DNA of 23,161 bases from Treponema sp. GTDB taxonomy: Bacteria > Spirochaetota > Spirochaetia > Treponematales > Treponemataceae. A program made the translations under genes and the position numbers. How positions within the stretch are numbered: position 1 is the first letter of the stretch; the number at the start of each line of letters is the position of its first letter. Positions 13,209-21,779 of this stretch are shown in pieces. The notes beneath the pieces are model-generated. The model saw only the letters and a program-made list of their open reading frames with translations. It made no database searches and was not told the DNA's origin. The stretch covers positions 1 through 23,161 of the forward strand of contig JAILNT010000076.1 in assembly GCA_024691265.1 (NCBI GenBank), given 5' to 3'.

Positions 13209-15086
13209 TCAAACACCCAAACGATTGATAACAGTATCAATCATTTGATCCATAACGGTTATAAGCTTTGCAGCAGCATTATATCCATGCTGAAATTTAA
13301 TGATATCAGCAAGTTCTTCATCAATATTAACACCGCTTATACTGTCTCTAAGACCTCTTAAATCAGCCATTATAGCATTCTGACTTGAAACATTATTAGC
13401 AGCCTGCTCACCTTTTAAGCCAACATTTGTAACACTATTTGCAAAATAATCATCAAATGTTCTATCTTTACCAATCATAACTGGAGTGTTACGAATTGCA
13501 GCAATTTCAACAGCAGCCCTGTTATCACCTGTTTCTGCATATCCTAAAGTATTTGGAAGAGCTGCAGCAACACTATTAACATCAGTTCTTATACTTTCAT
13601 TTACAGCAACATAACTTGCTGGATTTTTTACAGGAGCAACAGCAAACTGCACACCTTTTTCAGTATTAAGGGCATTAACTGCATCAGCCTGGGCAAAATC
13701 ATAAGCATTTTCAGCTCCAGAACCTTTCAAAAGTCCTGCATAACCGGCAAGAAAATGTCCGCTATCTTCTACATGACGAATTACAAAATCAGGGTCTTCA
13801 ACATTAGCAGAAGCTGTAGCTTTTAATGCAAGATGATTATTTCTATCAAGATAAGCCTTTACTTCAGCATTTGAATCATTAATGCGGTTAATAACGGCTT
13901 CAACCGTATCTGTAGCATGGTATTGAACTTCTACATTTCCACTTTTTCCAGAAAGGAGCATAGTTCCTTCAAGTCCAATTTGAGATGACTTAGCAAGTTC
14001 ATTAGTTCCTGTAAAACGGAATACATAAGAAGTATCTTCTGCACCATCACCATTTCTATCATAATTACCATTTACGTTTGTAACAAATGGCTGCTGTGTA
14101 AAGAAATCAAGACCTGTTACATTATTTGCACCAACAGCATTGCGATGAACTTCATTAACTAAATCTGCAAAGTTCATAGTCATAGTATCAAGAGCTTGTC
14201 TTTCGCTTCTAACATCAACATCACGCAATTCTATTAAAGCACCAAGACTTCCACCTTCAAAATATGCATTATCGCCAGTATCAGCCCAAACTACTTTTGA
14301 ATAACCGTCATTATCAATAACAGGCTCAACTTCGAATGAACGGGCAATATTTCCCTGAACAAGAACCTTTCCATTAACATGTACCATAAATTCATCAGAA
14401 TCTCTGTTACTGCTTGTTATATTTACCAATTTTGAAAGATTATCAACAAGCTTGTCACGTCTATCCATTAAATCGTTAGGATTATCACCCAAGCCTTTTG
14501 ACTCTACAATGTCTTTATTCAAGGCTGCAATCTGCTTTGCATAATCATTAACCTGCTTAACAGTGCCTTCAATATCGCCATTCAAAAGAGTTCCTATTCC
14601 AGCAAGGCTTTTATCTCTCTGCTGAATTGCAGTTGTTAAAGACTCAGAACGGGTAACAATAGCCTGACGAGCAGACTGTTCATCAGGATACATAGAAAGT
14701 TCCTGCCATGCGTCCCAAAACTGATCCATGTTAGTACGGATTGAAACTTCAGCAGGTTCATTATAAATCTGCTCAAGCATCATATAGTATTTATCTCTTG
14801 TTTCCCAGTAACTTTCCTGACTTGCCTGAGCAGTAATTCTCTGGTCAAGCTGTTCATCTCTTACACGGGAAATACTTTCTATTGTAACACCCTGCCCTAT
14901 TTGACCAGGAGTTTCTGCTCTTGTTAAATCAGGACGATATAAAGGGTCAAATGTTCCAAGTTGAACACGCTGTCTGGAATAGCCCTCTGTATCTGCATTT
15001 GAAACGTTATGGCTTGCAGTATTTATAAGCTGGTTATGAGCCATAAGACTTCTTTTGCCAATTTCTATTCCACCAAAAGTAGACAT
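13209..15086 (-). CDS. flgK: FlgK, hook-filament junction protein (HAP1)
   Basis: FlgK forms the first junction layer on the hook tip. The 625-residue protein begins with the rod/hook-type motif (SLMAHNQLINTASHNVSNAD followed by TEGYSRQRV) and ends with the matching C-terminal motif (IIKFQHGYNAAAKLITVMDQ, then MIDTVINRLGV). These two helices pair in the D0 core. The middle carries the variable outer domains, including a calcium-loop-like stretch NYDRNGDGAEDTS at about 339-351. Its length is between enteric FlgK (about 550) and larger homologues. GAGGAG lies 7 bases before the ATG. It follows the flgN-like gene by 33 bases, the normal chaperone-substrate pairing. Confidence 0.96.
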   Translation of the reverse strand: MSTFGGIEIGKRSLMAHNQLINTASHNVSNADTEGYSRQRVQLGTFDPLYRPDLTRAETPGQIGQGVTIESISRVRDEQLDQRITAQASQESYWETRDKYYMMLEQIYNEPAEVSIRTNMDQFWDAWQELSMYPDEQSARQAIVTRSESLTTAIQQRDKSLAGIGTLLNGDIEGTVKQVNDYAKQIAALNKDIVESKGLGDNPNDLMDRRDKLVDNLSKLVNITSSNRDSDEFMVHVNGKVLVQGNIARSFEVEPVIDNDGYSKVVWADTGDNAYFEGGSLGALIELRDVDVRSERQALDTMTMNFADLVNEVHRNAVGANNVTGLDFFTQQPFVTNVNGNYDRNGDGAEDTSYVFRFTGTNELAKSSQIGLEGTMLLSGKSGNVEVQYHATDTVEAVINRINDSNAEVKAYLDRNNHLALKATASANVEDPDFVIRHVEDSGHFLAGYAGLLKGSGAENAYDFAQADAVNALNTEKGVQFAVAPVKNPASYVAVNESIRTDVNSVAAALPNTLGYAETGDNRAAVEIAAIRNTPVMIGKDRTFDDYFANSVTNVGLKGEQAANNVSSQNAIMADLRGLRDSISGVNIDEELADIIKFQHGYNAAAKLITVMDQMIDTVINRLGV

Positions 15087-15119
15087 CTTTTTACTCCTCT
15101 AATTTCTCAAAAGCTATTT

Positions 15120-15905
15120 TTAGAATACTTTGTCAATGACAAGACTTTGAACATTCGGTTTTGCCATTTTTCCATATTTGTTGTATACAGTATTGCGTCT
15201 TTGAGGCACAATTTTATCGAGAACCCCCTGTAAAAAGCCATTTGCAGCAGCTACATAAACACGCAATGCATTATTTTCAATTTTTGAACGAGCAAGCTTT
15301 GTTCTAACTTGAGAAAAAACATCGCTTACTTTCTTCTCGCCATATAAAAAAGCCCTTTCTTCATAGGTAAGAACTAAAGGCTCCTTATCAGAATTTTCTT
15401 CACTTGATTCTTTATCTGAAACGACGTCTTCTTTAGATAAAGTTTTTTCTGCCTCTTTCTTTGTATTATCATCATCTATAATATCATTAGAAGCCTTAGC
15501 AAAAAAAATTACGGCATAAGGATTTACTTCACTTTCAGCCTTTACACTATCTGACTTAGCCTTATTTTCTACCACTTCTACGGAAGCTACAATTCCATTA
15601 GCAGCATTCATATCAGGACTAGAATTTTCAGTTTCAAGATTTTCGTTCTCAAGATTTTCAGACTGCTTATCAAGACCACGCATTTTTACGGCAGTCTCCA
15701 TTTCAAGATTCATTCTTTTATCTTCAAGTTCCATAAATCTTGATGACAAACGATCCATTTTTTTCATGGAATTTTCCAAATCTATCCAATCTTTAGCAGC
15801 TACCGTATCATGGATAGCAGCCTGTCTAACTAGGATAGAATCAAGTACAGCATTTTCCGCCTTTAACACTTTCAACATTGCAGACATTTTCTGCTTTCCA
15901 GACAT
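15120..15905 (-). CDS. flgN: FlgN-like chaperone for FlgK/FlgL, with acidic insert
   Basis: FlgN holds FlgK and FlgL unfolded for export. The N-terminal helix (about 6-75) and the C-terminal helix pair (about 190-235, RTKLARSKIENNALRVYVAA) followed by the NTVYNKYGK tail fit the FlgN family, and the position directly before flgK supports it strongly. The protein has 261 residues against about 140-165 for typical FlgN. The difference is an internal stretch at about 80-185 that is very rich in Glu, Asp, Ser, Asn and Lys and probably disordered. CTGGAG lies 7 bases before the ATG. It is the first gene of the flgN-flgK-flgL-fliW-csrA operon, behind a sigma-28-like promoter. The family call rests on ends and context, since the insert would weaken similarity searches. 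Confidence 0.8.
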   Translation of the reverse strand: MSGKQKMSAMLKVLKAENAVLDSILVRQAAIHDTVAAKDWIDLENSMKKMDRLSSRFMELEDKRMNLEMETAVKMRGLDKQSENLENENLETENSSPDMNAANGIVASVEVVENKAKSDSVKAESEVNPYAVIFFAKASNDIIDDDNTKKEAEKTLSKEDVVSDKESSEENSDKEPLVLTYEERAFLYGEKKVSDVFSQVRTKLARSKIENNALRVYVAAANGFLQGVLDKIVPQRRNTVYNKYGKMAKPNVQSLVIDKVF

Positions 15906-15952
15906 AATACACTCCAGCTAAAGATTTCTTTATAAAAAACAATCTCCTTTTG

Positions 15953-15981
15953 TATATCGGAAAGTTCAAGATGACACTTTA
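15953..15981 (-). promoter_or_regulatory. Sigma-28-like promoter of the flgN-csrA operon
   Basis: TAAAG, then CCGATATA starting 17 bases after TAAA (minus strand), the same spacing as the promoter at 6623-6651. It lies about 50 bases before the flgN ATG. Two GGA-containing sites (AAAGGAGATT and GCTGGAGTG) lie in the leader and might also bind CsrA. Confidence 0.65.
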
Positions 15982-16025
15982 TACAGGTAAAATAAAAAAA
16001 AGAAAAGAAAAAAGATGATGTGTAT

Positions 16026-16058
16026 AAAATAAAAAAGGTCAAGCTCTTTTGCTTGACC
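16026..16058 (-). terminator. Terminator of the tRNA-His/tRNA-Arg transcript
   Basis: GGTCAAGC (16037-16044) and GCTTGACC (16051-16058) form a perfect 8-bp stem with a 6-base loop. A T-run follows on the minus strand. It lies 13 bases beyond the 3' end of tRNA-Arg. Confidence 0.9.
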
Positions 16059-16070
16059 AGTTCTTAGTTT

Positions 16071-16144
16071 TGCGTCCGACGCGACTCGAACGCGCGACCT
16101 ACGGATTCGAAGTCCGTTGCTCTATCCAGTTGAGCTACGGGCGC
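16071..16144 (-). tRNA. tRNA-Arg (anticodon TCG)
   Basis: A 74-base cloverleaf: D arm GCTC/GAGC, anticodon arm ACGGA/TCCGT with loop CTTCGAA, and T arm GCGCG/CGCGT with TTCGAGT. The anticodon TCG reads CGA and other CGN codons. The acceptor stem GCGCCCG/CGGACGC pairs except for a C-A mismatch at the fourth position. CCA is not encoded. It is co-transcribed with tRNA-His. Confidence 0.93.
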
Positions 16145-16166
16145 ATACCTTTAGGTAAAAATAAAG

Positions 16167-16239
16167 GGTGCCTAGTGGGGTTCGAACCCACGACAACCAG
16201 ATCCACAATCTGGGACTCTACCGCTGAGCTATAGGCACC
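16167..16239 (-). tRNA. tRNA-His (anticodon GTG)
   Basis: A 73-base cloverleaf with acceptor GTGCCTA/TAGGCAC plus the extra 5' G (position -1) opposite discriminator C, the hallmark of bacterial tRNA-His. The anticodon loop is TTGTGGA, and the T arm GTGGG/CCCAC carries TTCGAAC. CCA is not encoded, so it must be added by nucleotidyltransferase. Confidence 0.96.
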
Positions 16240-16256
16240 ACATAAGTGATGTTTAG

Positions 16257-16285
16257 ATATTAACAGACGACAAAAAAAATGTCAA
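16257..16285 (-). promoter_or_regulatory. Sigma-70 promoter of the tRNA operon
   Basis: A perfect TTGACA and TAATAT (one mismatch to TATAAT) are separated by 17 bases on the minus strand. Transcription would start about 10 bases before tRNA-His. Confidence 0.85.
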
Positions 16286-16327
16286 CAGCTAAAAACTAAA
16301 AATTTCACATTTTTTTTATTTTTTTTG

Positions 16328-16942
16328 TTATCTTCGCTTATAAGGCTCTAAAATTGAAACAACATCAGCTGGCATACTAGATAAATCTAAGCCTTTCGTA
16401 GCATTATCTGAAAGTAGTTCTATCTCATTATTAATAACATGCCTTTTTAATATAAAAATCTTCACAATTGCTTCGGCTAAATCAGCCGGTCCTTCTCCAC
16501 TTTTATAACCTGCAATATATGTAATATTACAATTATGTCCGTCTGATAAAGAATTTGGAAGAATTATAAGCTTTGATTCTCCATTATCAAGTTCTGGTTT
16601 AGCAGCAATTTCTTTTTGCTCTACAGTATCAAAGCAAGAAAGAACTACTTGAATAGGATATTCATAAGGTATTATTATTCCCTTAGCCGGTAAAACTTCC
16701 TCTGTAATCTTTCTCAGACTTATAATTCTTGAAATATGATGTTCTACAGCTAAATGAGAACTATTTAGCAGCATTTCGTCCATAGGACGAGTTTGTTCAT
16801 CAAGATTAAGAATTGATTTTAATGTATTATAAGGAAGAAAAAGATTGTGACGTACATATCCATTTGTAAAATCGACGGTACCATCAATATCAATCGTTTC
16901 ATCGACTTTATCTTCAAAATATTCAACCTTCGTTTCACCCAT
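16328..16942 (-). CDS. Unrecognised protein resembling a phage head-tail connector
   Basis: A 204-residue soluble protein of no certain family. Its C-terminal half, with NITYIAGYKSGEGPADLAEA (139-158), a helix (IVKIFILKRHVI) and the ending LSSMPADVVSILEPYKRR, resembles the gp6/gp8-like head-tail connector proteins of tailed phages (pattern TYxAGY, PxxLxxAI, then a C-terminal P-V--LL-PYR). The N-terminal half, with an early helix around 50-80, also fits that layout loosely. No other phage gene (portal, capsid, terminase, tail, integrase) lies in the window. It could be a domesticated remnant or an unrelated protein of similar pattern. AAGGAG lies 8 bases before the ATG. It is divergent from secA. 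The tRNA promoter lies about 40 bases beyond its stop. Confidence 0.75.
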   Translation of the reverse strand: MGETKVEYFEDKVDETIDIDGTVDFTNGYVRHNLFLPYNTLKSILNLDEQTRPMDEMLLNSSHLAVEHHISRIISLRKITEEVLPAKGIIIPYEYPIQVVLSCFDTVEQKEIAAKPELDNGESKLIILPNSLSDGHNCNITYIAGYKSGEGPADLAEAIVKIFILKRHVINNEIELLSDNATKGLDLSSMPADVVSILEPYKRR

Positions 16943-17007
16943 ACAAAAAACTCCTTTATACTTAACTTGACAAACTCTCCCACAGACATAACTATGTTAC
17001 AAAACTA

Positions 17008-17036
17008 TATCAACTCCCCTTAGAGGGGAATTGATA
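17008..17036. promoter_or_regulatory. Strong inverted repeat between the connector-like gene and secA
   Basis: TATCAACTCCCCT (17008-17020) and AGGGGAATTGATA (17024-17036) are 13-base arms with one mismatch and a 3-base centre, in the 175-base divergent intergenic region. No T-run follows on either strand, so it looks like an operator or leader hairpin rather than a terminator. A perfect ACAATTGT palindrome lies shortly downstream. Upstream, TTGACA at 16967-16972 with a weak -10 might be an additional rightward promoter. Confidence 0.6.
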
Positions 17037-17100
17037 CGGTGTGCATAACAATTGTATAAGTCTGATTAATTTAATTATAACACCAGATTATTTTTTTCGC

Positions 17101-17129
17101 TTGTATAGACAGAAAAAATGTCGTATATT
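17101..17129 (+). promoter_or_regulatory. Candidate proximal promoter of secA
   Basis: TTGTAT and TATATT are separated by 17 bases. The expected start of transcription is 2-3 bases before the ATG at 17139, where no Shine-Dalgarno exists. The -35 matches in only part. Confidence 0.4.
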
Positions 17130-17138
17130 CTTTATATT

Positions 17139-19919
17139 ATGCTAGATAAGATGCTGACTTTCATATTTGGTTCACAACGTGAAAGAGATGTAAAACAGTT
17201 ACTTCCGATTGTTGCCAAAGTCAATTCAAAAGAAGAATGGGCAAAAAGCCTCACTGCAGAACAGTTTCCAGAACAGACAAAACTTTTTAAAGAGCGTCTG
17301 GCAAAAGGCGAAACACTGGACGATATTCTTCCAGAAGCTTTCGCATTAGCAAGAGAAGCCGCCTACAGAGTATTGGACCAACGTGCTTATGACGTTCAGA
17401 TAATGGGTTCACTCGTACTTAATTCAGGTCGTATTACTGAAATGAAGACTGGTGAAGGTAAAACGTTAATGTGCGTTGCTGCAGCTTATTTAAACAGTTT
17501 AAGCGGTAAAGGTGTTCATATAGTTACAGTAAATGACTACCTTGCAGAACGTGATGCTAACTGGATGCGTCCAGTTTATGCATATTTAGGTCAGACAGTA
17601 GGTTCTATCCTTTCAAATATGGATAATGAAGCTCGCAAAGCTGCCTATAATTGCGATATAACATATGGTACCAATAACGAGTTTGGATTTGACTATCTTC
17701 GTGATAATATGCAAGTCGACGCCAAAGGCAAGGTACAAAGAGGCTTTAATTTCTGTATCGTCGATGAAATTGACTCTATCTTGATAGATGAAGCTCGTAC
17801 TCCATTGATTATAAGTGGTGCCGGCGAAGATGATACATTCAAATATAGAGAAGTTAATAAATACGTAAACTTATTTACAGAAGTAGAAAAAGACCCTGCA
17901 ACAAATGACTATCCTGATGAAGTTGAAATGACTCCAGAAGAAAGACAAGCCATGAAAGGTGACTATAAGCTCGATGAAAAGAGCCGCCGTGTATCTTTCA
18001 CTGACAAGGGTATGAATAAGATTGATGAGATTCTTCATCAACACAACCTTATTCCTGCAAATACTTCGGTATTCGATGAAGAAAACTTTGATTACGTTCA
18101 CTACTTCACACAGGCAATTCGTGCTCATAAGCTCTATCATATAGATGTAGATTATGTTGTAAAAGATGGTGCCGTTCAGATTGTCGATGAATTTACAGGT
18201 CGTATTCTTGAAGGTCGTCGTTATGGTGACGGACTTCATCAGGCTATAGAAGCAAAGGAAAATATCAAGATTGCCCAGCGTAACCGCACAATGGCTACAA
18301 TCACTTTCCAGAACTTCTTCCGTATGTACACAAAGCTTTCTGGTATGACTGGTACAGCCGAAACAGAAGCCGTTGAATTCTATAAGATTTACAAGCTTGA
18401 TGTAGTTGTAATTCCTACAAATAAACCTGTACAGCGTATAGATGAAAATGATGAAGTTTATCTTAATGAAGAAGATAAATGGAATGCTATTGTAAAAGAA
18501 GTTGACAAGGTTCACAAAAAAGGTCAGCCAGTTCTTATTGGTACAGTTTCCGTTGAAAAATCAGAACACCTTTCTCGCCTTCTTATGCAGCATGGTATTC
18601 CTCATGAAGTTTTGAATGCAAAAAATCATGCTCGTGAAGCTATGATTATTGCAGAAGCTGGTGCTAAGGGTGCTGTAACAGTTGCAACAAACATGGCTGG
18701 TCGTGGTACCGATATTAAGCTTGGTGGTTCTCCAGAAATGAGAGCCAGAAAGAGATGCGGAACAGAAGCCAGTCCTGAAGAATACAAAGAAGCTCTTAAA
18801 ATCGAGATGGAGCAGTACAAAAAAGACTATGAAGAGGTTAAATCTCTTGGAGGTCTTTATGTAATTGGTTCTGAACGTCATGAATCACGCCGTATCGATA
18901 ATCAGCTTAGAGGACGTTCTGGACGTCAGGGTGACCCTGGACGCTCAAAGTTCTATATAAGCATGGACGATGATTTGATGAGATTGTTCGGCGGTGAACG
19001 CATGAAGAATCTTATGTCAAAGATTGGTATGCAGCCAGGAGAGCCTATTGACCACCCATGGCTTAACAAGGGTATCGAAAGAGCTCAGAGAAAGGTTGAA
19101 GAAAGAAACTTTGAAATAAGAAAACATTTGCTTGATTATGATGATGTTCTTAATGAACAAAGAACTATTATCTATGAACAGCGTGATGAAATTCTTGTTG
19201 ATACAAATCTCAAAGAACGTGTTATGGCAACAGCAAGTGATGCTCTTGACGATTTCTTCGATGATTATGAAGAAGCTGAAAAGCATCATGTACAGAATGC
19301 AAAAAATTCTCTTGTAGACCGTATTGCTTTAACATTTGGTATACAGGTACCTTATGAAATGCTCAAGAAAGAAACAATTCTTGACCTTCTGAAAAAAGAT
19401 GTTGAATCAAAAGAAGCTCTTATTGGAAAAGAAAACCTGAATATGTTCATTCGCTATCAATACATTCAGATGATTGACCGCAAATGGCTTGACCAGCTTG
19501 AAGAACTTGATACTTTAAGAGAGGCTGTACACCTTAGAAGCTATGGTAGCAAGAATCCTCTTACTGAATACAAGATTGATGGCTTTAACCGCTTCGATGA
19601 AATGCTTGAAAAAATTCGTATTGAAATTGCAAGCAGAGTATTCAAAGTAAGAATTCAGATTGCACCACCAGAAGCTCGTGCTCAGCAGATTGCTCAACAG
19701 CAAAGACAGCAAAAGCAGGTAACTGCACAGCATAGCCAGGCTTCAAGTGCTTTCAACAATGCACAGGCTCAAGCTCAGGCAAGTTCTGTTATGAACTCTG
19801 CAAGACAGGCTAAAGGTGTAACTCTTGTAAGAAGAGCACCTAAGATTGGTAGAAATGACCCTTGTCCTTGTGGTTCTGGAAAGAAATACAAGAACTGTCA
19901 TGGTAAAAATGCATTTTAA
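17139..19919 (+). CDS. secA: SecA, preprotein translocase ATPase
   Basis: SecA drives unfolded preproteins through SecYEG with ATP. The 926-residue protein is complete. It shows Walker A TGEGKT (104-109), the Walker B region IVDEIDSILIDEARTPL, the preprotein-binding region with VDEFTGRILEGRRYGDGLHQ, GMTGTAETEA, TNMAGRGTDIKLGG, and the arginine-finger region DNQLRGRSGRQGDPGRSKF. A Gln/Ala-rich linker follows, then the C-terminal zinc tail GRNDPCPCGSGKKYKNCHGK (CxCx8CH), which binds SecB-like chaperones or lipid. The ATG at 17118 would add seven residues, but MLDKMLTFIFG is the usual family start, so I chose 17139. Neither start has a Shine-Dalgarno. The gene converges with the signal peptidase gene on one terminator, and it is the only long gene on the plus strand here besides thiI. 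Confidence 0.97.
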   Translation: MLDKMLTFIFGSQRERDVKQLLPIVAKVNSKEEWAKSLTAEQFPEQTKLFKERLAKGETLDDILPEAFALAREAAYRVLDQRAYDVQIMGSLVLNSGRITEMKTGEGKTLMCVAAAYLNSLSGKGVHIVTVNDYLAERDANWMRPVYAYLGQTVGSILSNMDNEARKAAYNCDITYGTNNEFGFDYLRDNMQVDAKGKVQRGFNFCIVDEIDSILIDEARTPLIISGAGEDDTFKYREVNKYVNLFTEVEKDPATNDYPDEVEMTPEERQAMKGDYKLDEKSRRVSFTDKGMNKIDEILHQHNLIPANTSVFDEENFDYVHYFTQAIRAHKLYHIDVDYVVKDGAVQIVDEFTGRILEGRRYGDGLHQAIEAKENIKIAQRNRTMATITFQNFFRMYTKLSGMTGTAETEAVEFYKIYKLDVVVIPTNKPVQRIDENDEVYLNEEDKWNAIVKEVDKVHKKGQPVLIGTVSVEKSEHLSRLLMQHGIPHEVLNAKNHAREAMIIAEAGAKGAVTVATNMAGRGTDIKLGGSPEMRARKRCGTEASPEEYKEALKIEMEQYKKDYEEVKSLGGLYVIGSERHESRRIDNQLRGRSGRQGDPGRSKFYISMDDDLMRLFGGERMKNLMSKIGMQPGEPIDHPWLNKGIERAQRKVEERNFEIRKHLLDYDDVLNEQRTIIYEQRDEILVDTNLKERVMATASDALDDFFDDYEEAEKHHVQNAKNSLVDRIALTFGIQVPYEMLKKETILDLLKKDVESKEALIGKENLNMFIRYQYIQMIDRKWLDQLEELDTLREAVHLRSYGSKNPLTEYKIDGFNRFDEMLEKIRIEIASRVFKVRIQIAPPEARAQQIAQQQRQQKQVTAQHSQASSAFNNAQAQAQASSVMNSARQAKGVTLVRRAPKIGRNDPCPCGSGKKYKNCHGKNAF

Positions 19920-19940
19920 TCTTAAATAGCTGAAAAGCTA

Positions 19941-19974
19941 AAAAAAGCAGCTTCAAATGAAGCTGCTTTTTTTT
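19941..19974. terminator. Bidirectional terminator between secA and lepB
   Basis: AAAAAAGCAGCTTC (19941-19954) and GAAGCTGCTTTTTT (19959-19972) form a perfect 14-bp stem with loop AAAT. There is a T-run on the plus strand after secA and another on the minus strand after the signal peptidase gene. A small TAGCT-GAAA-AGCTA hairpin precedes it (19927-19940). Confidence 0.92.
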
Positions 19975-19987
19975 ATTTCTCATTGAA

Positions 19988-21769
19988 TTATTTTACTTGA
20001 TAAGCCATTCCTGTGATTCCTGGAATTCCATGTCTACTCCATGGTAATATTCTATAATCAGCAGTTCCTAGTATTCTATTTTTATTTACATATTGAGGTT
20101 CAATATTTGTATAATAAGTTACAGAATAATCATCATAAGGACTGATTGAAACTAATGACTGTGTATAAGAATGTCTCATATCAAGAGAATTAAAGCGATT
20201 ATCACCCATCATAAAATAGCAATTCTCTGGTATATAACTTGCATTTCCATTTTCATCATTTGCAGGGAATACAGGCATATTTCTCTGATCCATTATCATT
20301 ACATATAAGTTAAGCTTCTGAGCTTCTTCAAGACATGCAATTCTGTATTCATCATTTTGCCATGAAGCAGAAGGTACTTTTGCCAATAAAAGCTCTGTAT
20401 TACGCACTACAAGCCGACCAAGCTGAAGCTTTATCATAAGATTAAGACGGAAAGCTGCATCATCATATACATTGCCTGCAACAAGCTCACCATTCAAGCA
20501 TTGTGCAGCAGCTTTTTTATCTATCCAATCTGTCATAAAGGCTGTAAACCATTGAGAGCCACCTTCAACAGCTAAAAGCTTTCTTGTGAATGCATCATTT
20601 TGGCTAAACAGAATATTTTCAAACATATCTGAGTTGGCAAACAGAGAATGTAAAGAATCAGAATCTACACTTATTTTATTAGGATTAAGGGAAGAAAATC
20701 TTTCTGCAAGAAGCTGACATTCTTCTTTTACAGCAGCAACATCAAGATTCTTTCTTTCTTTTTCACAAGCAATCATTGTTTCATATTGTTCAGAACTAAG
20801 AGGGAATACCTGAATATTATTCTGTAGTTTTTGAGCTACAGTATTTAGATTCCATGCAGCCCAAAGTCCATCGTCTTCTACAGGAGTAAACTCCTCATTA
20901 CCAGCTGTTCTGTGATATAAAACCCCATCCTGCATTACTAGCTGTTCACCTGGAACACCTACAATTCTTTTTACAAGAGGGTCTGCCTTTGGCTGTCCCA
21001 TATCATCTACATTTAGATTTACTTTTGTAAGCGTTATCATAAAAACAAAATTAGAAAGAACTGTTTTTACTTCTGAGCTACGGTCATTTTTATAATGAGG
21101 GTTTCTAAAGACTACTATATCTCCTCTCTTATAATTACGCTTTACAGGTATTCCAACTTCTGATAAAGGAAATTTTGGTCCCGATAAGAACTTAAACACC
21201 ACAACTCTGTCTTTTACTAAAAATTCAGGCACCATAGATTCTGATGGAATCTCATAAAGCTGGACTATAAATATATTCAAAATAAGAACAAGACATACAG
21301 CTTGGACAAGAGCATCTACCCATTCAAGGAAATATAAAACACCTCTTTTTACGCTTTTATCTTTTTTATTTTTTTCAGCTTCATCTTTCCATTTTGGCTC
21401 CATAACAAAAGCCCTCTTCGGGTTCAAATAAAACTGAACACATAAAGATAAAACAATACAGATTATCCATAATAAAGCTGAAAATAAATCCAATATATAA
21501 TTTGTATTTGCACTACCTGCCCTTCTGATTATAAAAGAAGCAAATTGCACGTACATAAGATACTGGCTTAAATATCTAAGCACACAAACTGTTTTATAGG
21601 TATTCTTTTTCTTAAGGAGAAAGTATGCAGATATTATTGCTATAGAAAAAACTAGCGATAGCGGAAACGCTACGATAGAAACATCATTAACAAATACAAT
21701 ATTTAAAAGACTGAATATTGTAGAAGCAATCGCAAGAGCAATTATAAAATAAGAAAGCTTTCTTTTCAT
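19988..21769 (-). CDS. lepB: Signal peptidase I, unusually large
   Basis: Cleaves signal peptides from exported proteins at the outer face of the inner membrane. The Ser/Lys dyad is visible: IPSESMVP at 174-181 with the nucleophile Ser178, and the lysine box LVKRIVGVPGE at 265-275 with Lys267. The box GDNRFNSLDMRH is at 522-533, followed by RILG. The N-terminus has about four hydrophobic segments (8-28, 31-52, 64-82, 92-113), then a basic Lys-rich loop, then the segment before Ser178 (150-172). At 593 residues it is far longer than usual (about 180-330). The surplus comes from the extra membrane segments and a roughly 200-residue insertion (about 290-500) between the lysine box and the GDNR box. 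Only GGAAG one base before the ATG could serve as an RBS, and that is too close. Confidence 0.93.
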   Translation of the reverse strand: MKRKLSYFIIALAIASTIFSLLNIVFVNDVSIVAFPLSLVFSIAIISAYFLLKKKNTYKTVCVLRYLSQYLMYVQFASFIIRRAGSANTNYILDLFSALLWIICIVLSLCVQFYLNPKRAFVMEPKWKDEAEKNKKDKSVKRGVLYFLEWVDALVQAVCLVLILNIFIVQLYEIPSESMVPEFLVKDRVVVFKFLSGPKFPLSEVGIPVKRNYKRGDIVVFRNPHYKNDRSSEVKTVLSNFVFMITLTKVNLNVDDMGQPKADPLVKRIVGVPGEQLVMQDGVLYHRTAGNEEFTPVEDDGLWAAWNLNTVAQKLQNNIQVFPLSSEQYETMIACEKERKNLDVAAVKEECQLLAERFSSLNPNKISVDSDSLHSLFANSDMFENILFSQNDAFTRKLLAVEGGSQWFTAFMTDWIDKKAAAQCLNGELVAGNVYDDAAFRLNLMIKLQLGRLVVRNTELLLAKVPSASWQNDEYRIACLEEAQKLNLYVMIMDQRNMPVFPANDENGNASYIPENCYFMMGDNRFNSLDMRHSYTQSLVSISPYDDYSVTYYTNIEPQYVNKNRILGTADYRILPWSRHGIPGITGMAYQVK

Positions 21770-21779
21770 ACTTCCATAA

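Noticed and set aside
16071..16239. Integration site in the tRNA genes next to the phage-like gene
   Set aside because: Both tRNA genes are intact, and I saw no second copy of either 3' end and no integrase in the window.
17871..18515. A 214-residue reading frame antisense to secA
   Set aside because: The other strand encodes well-conserved SecA throughout; the antisense frame is Ile/Phe/Cys-rich with no RBS or family pattern.
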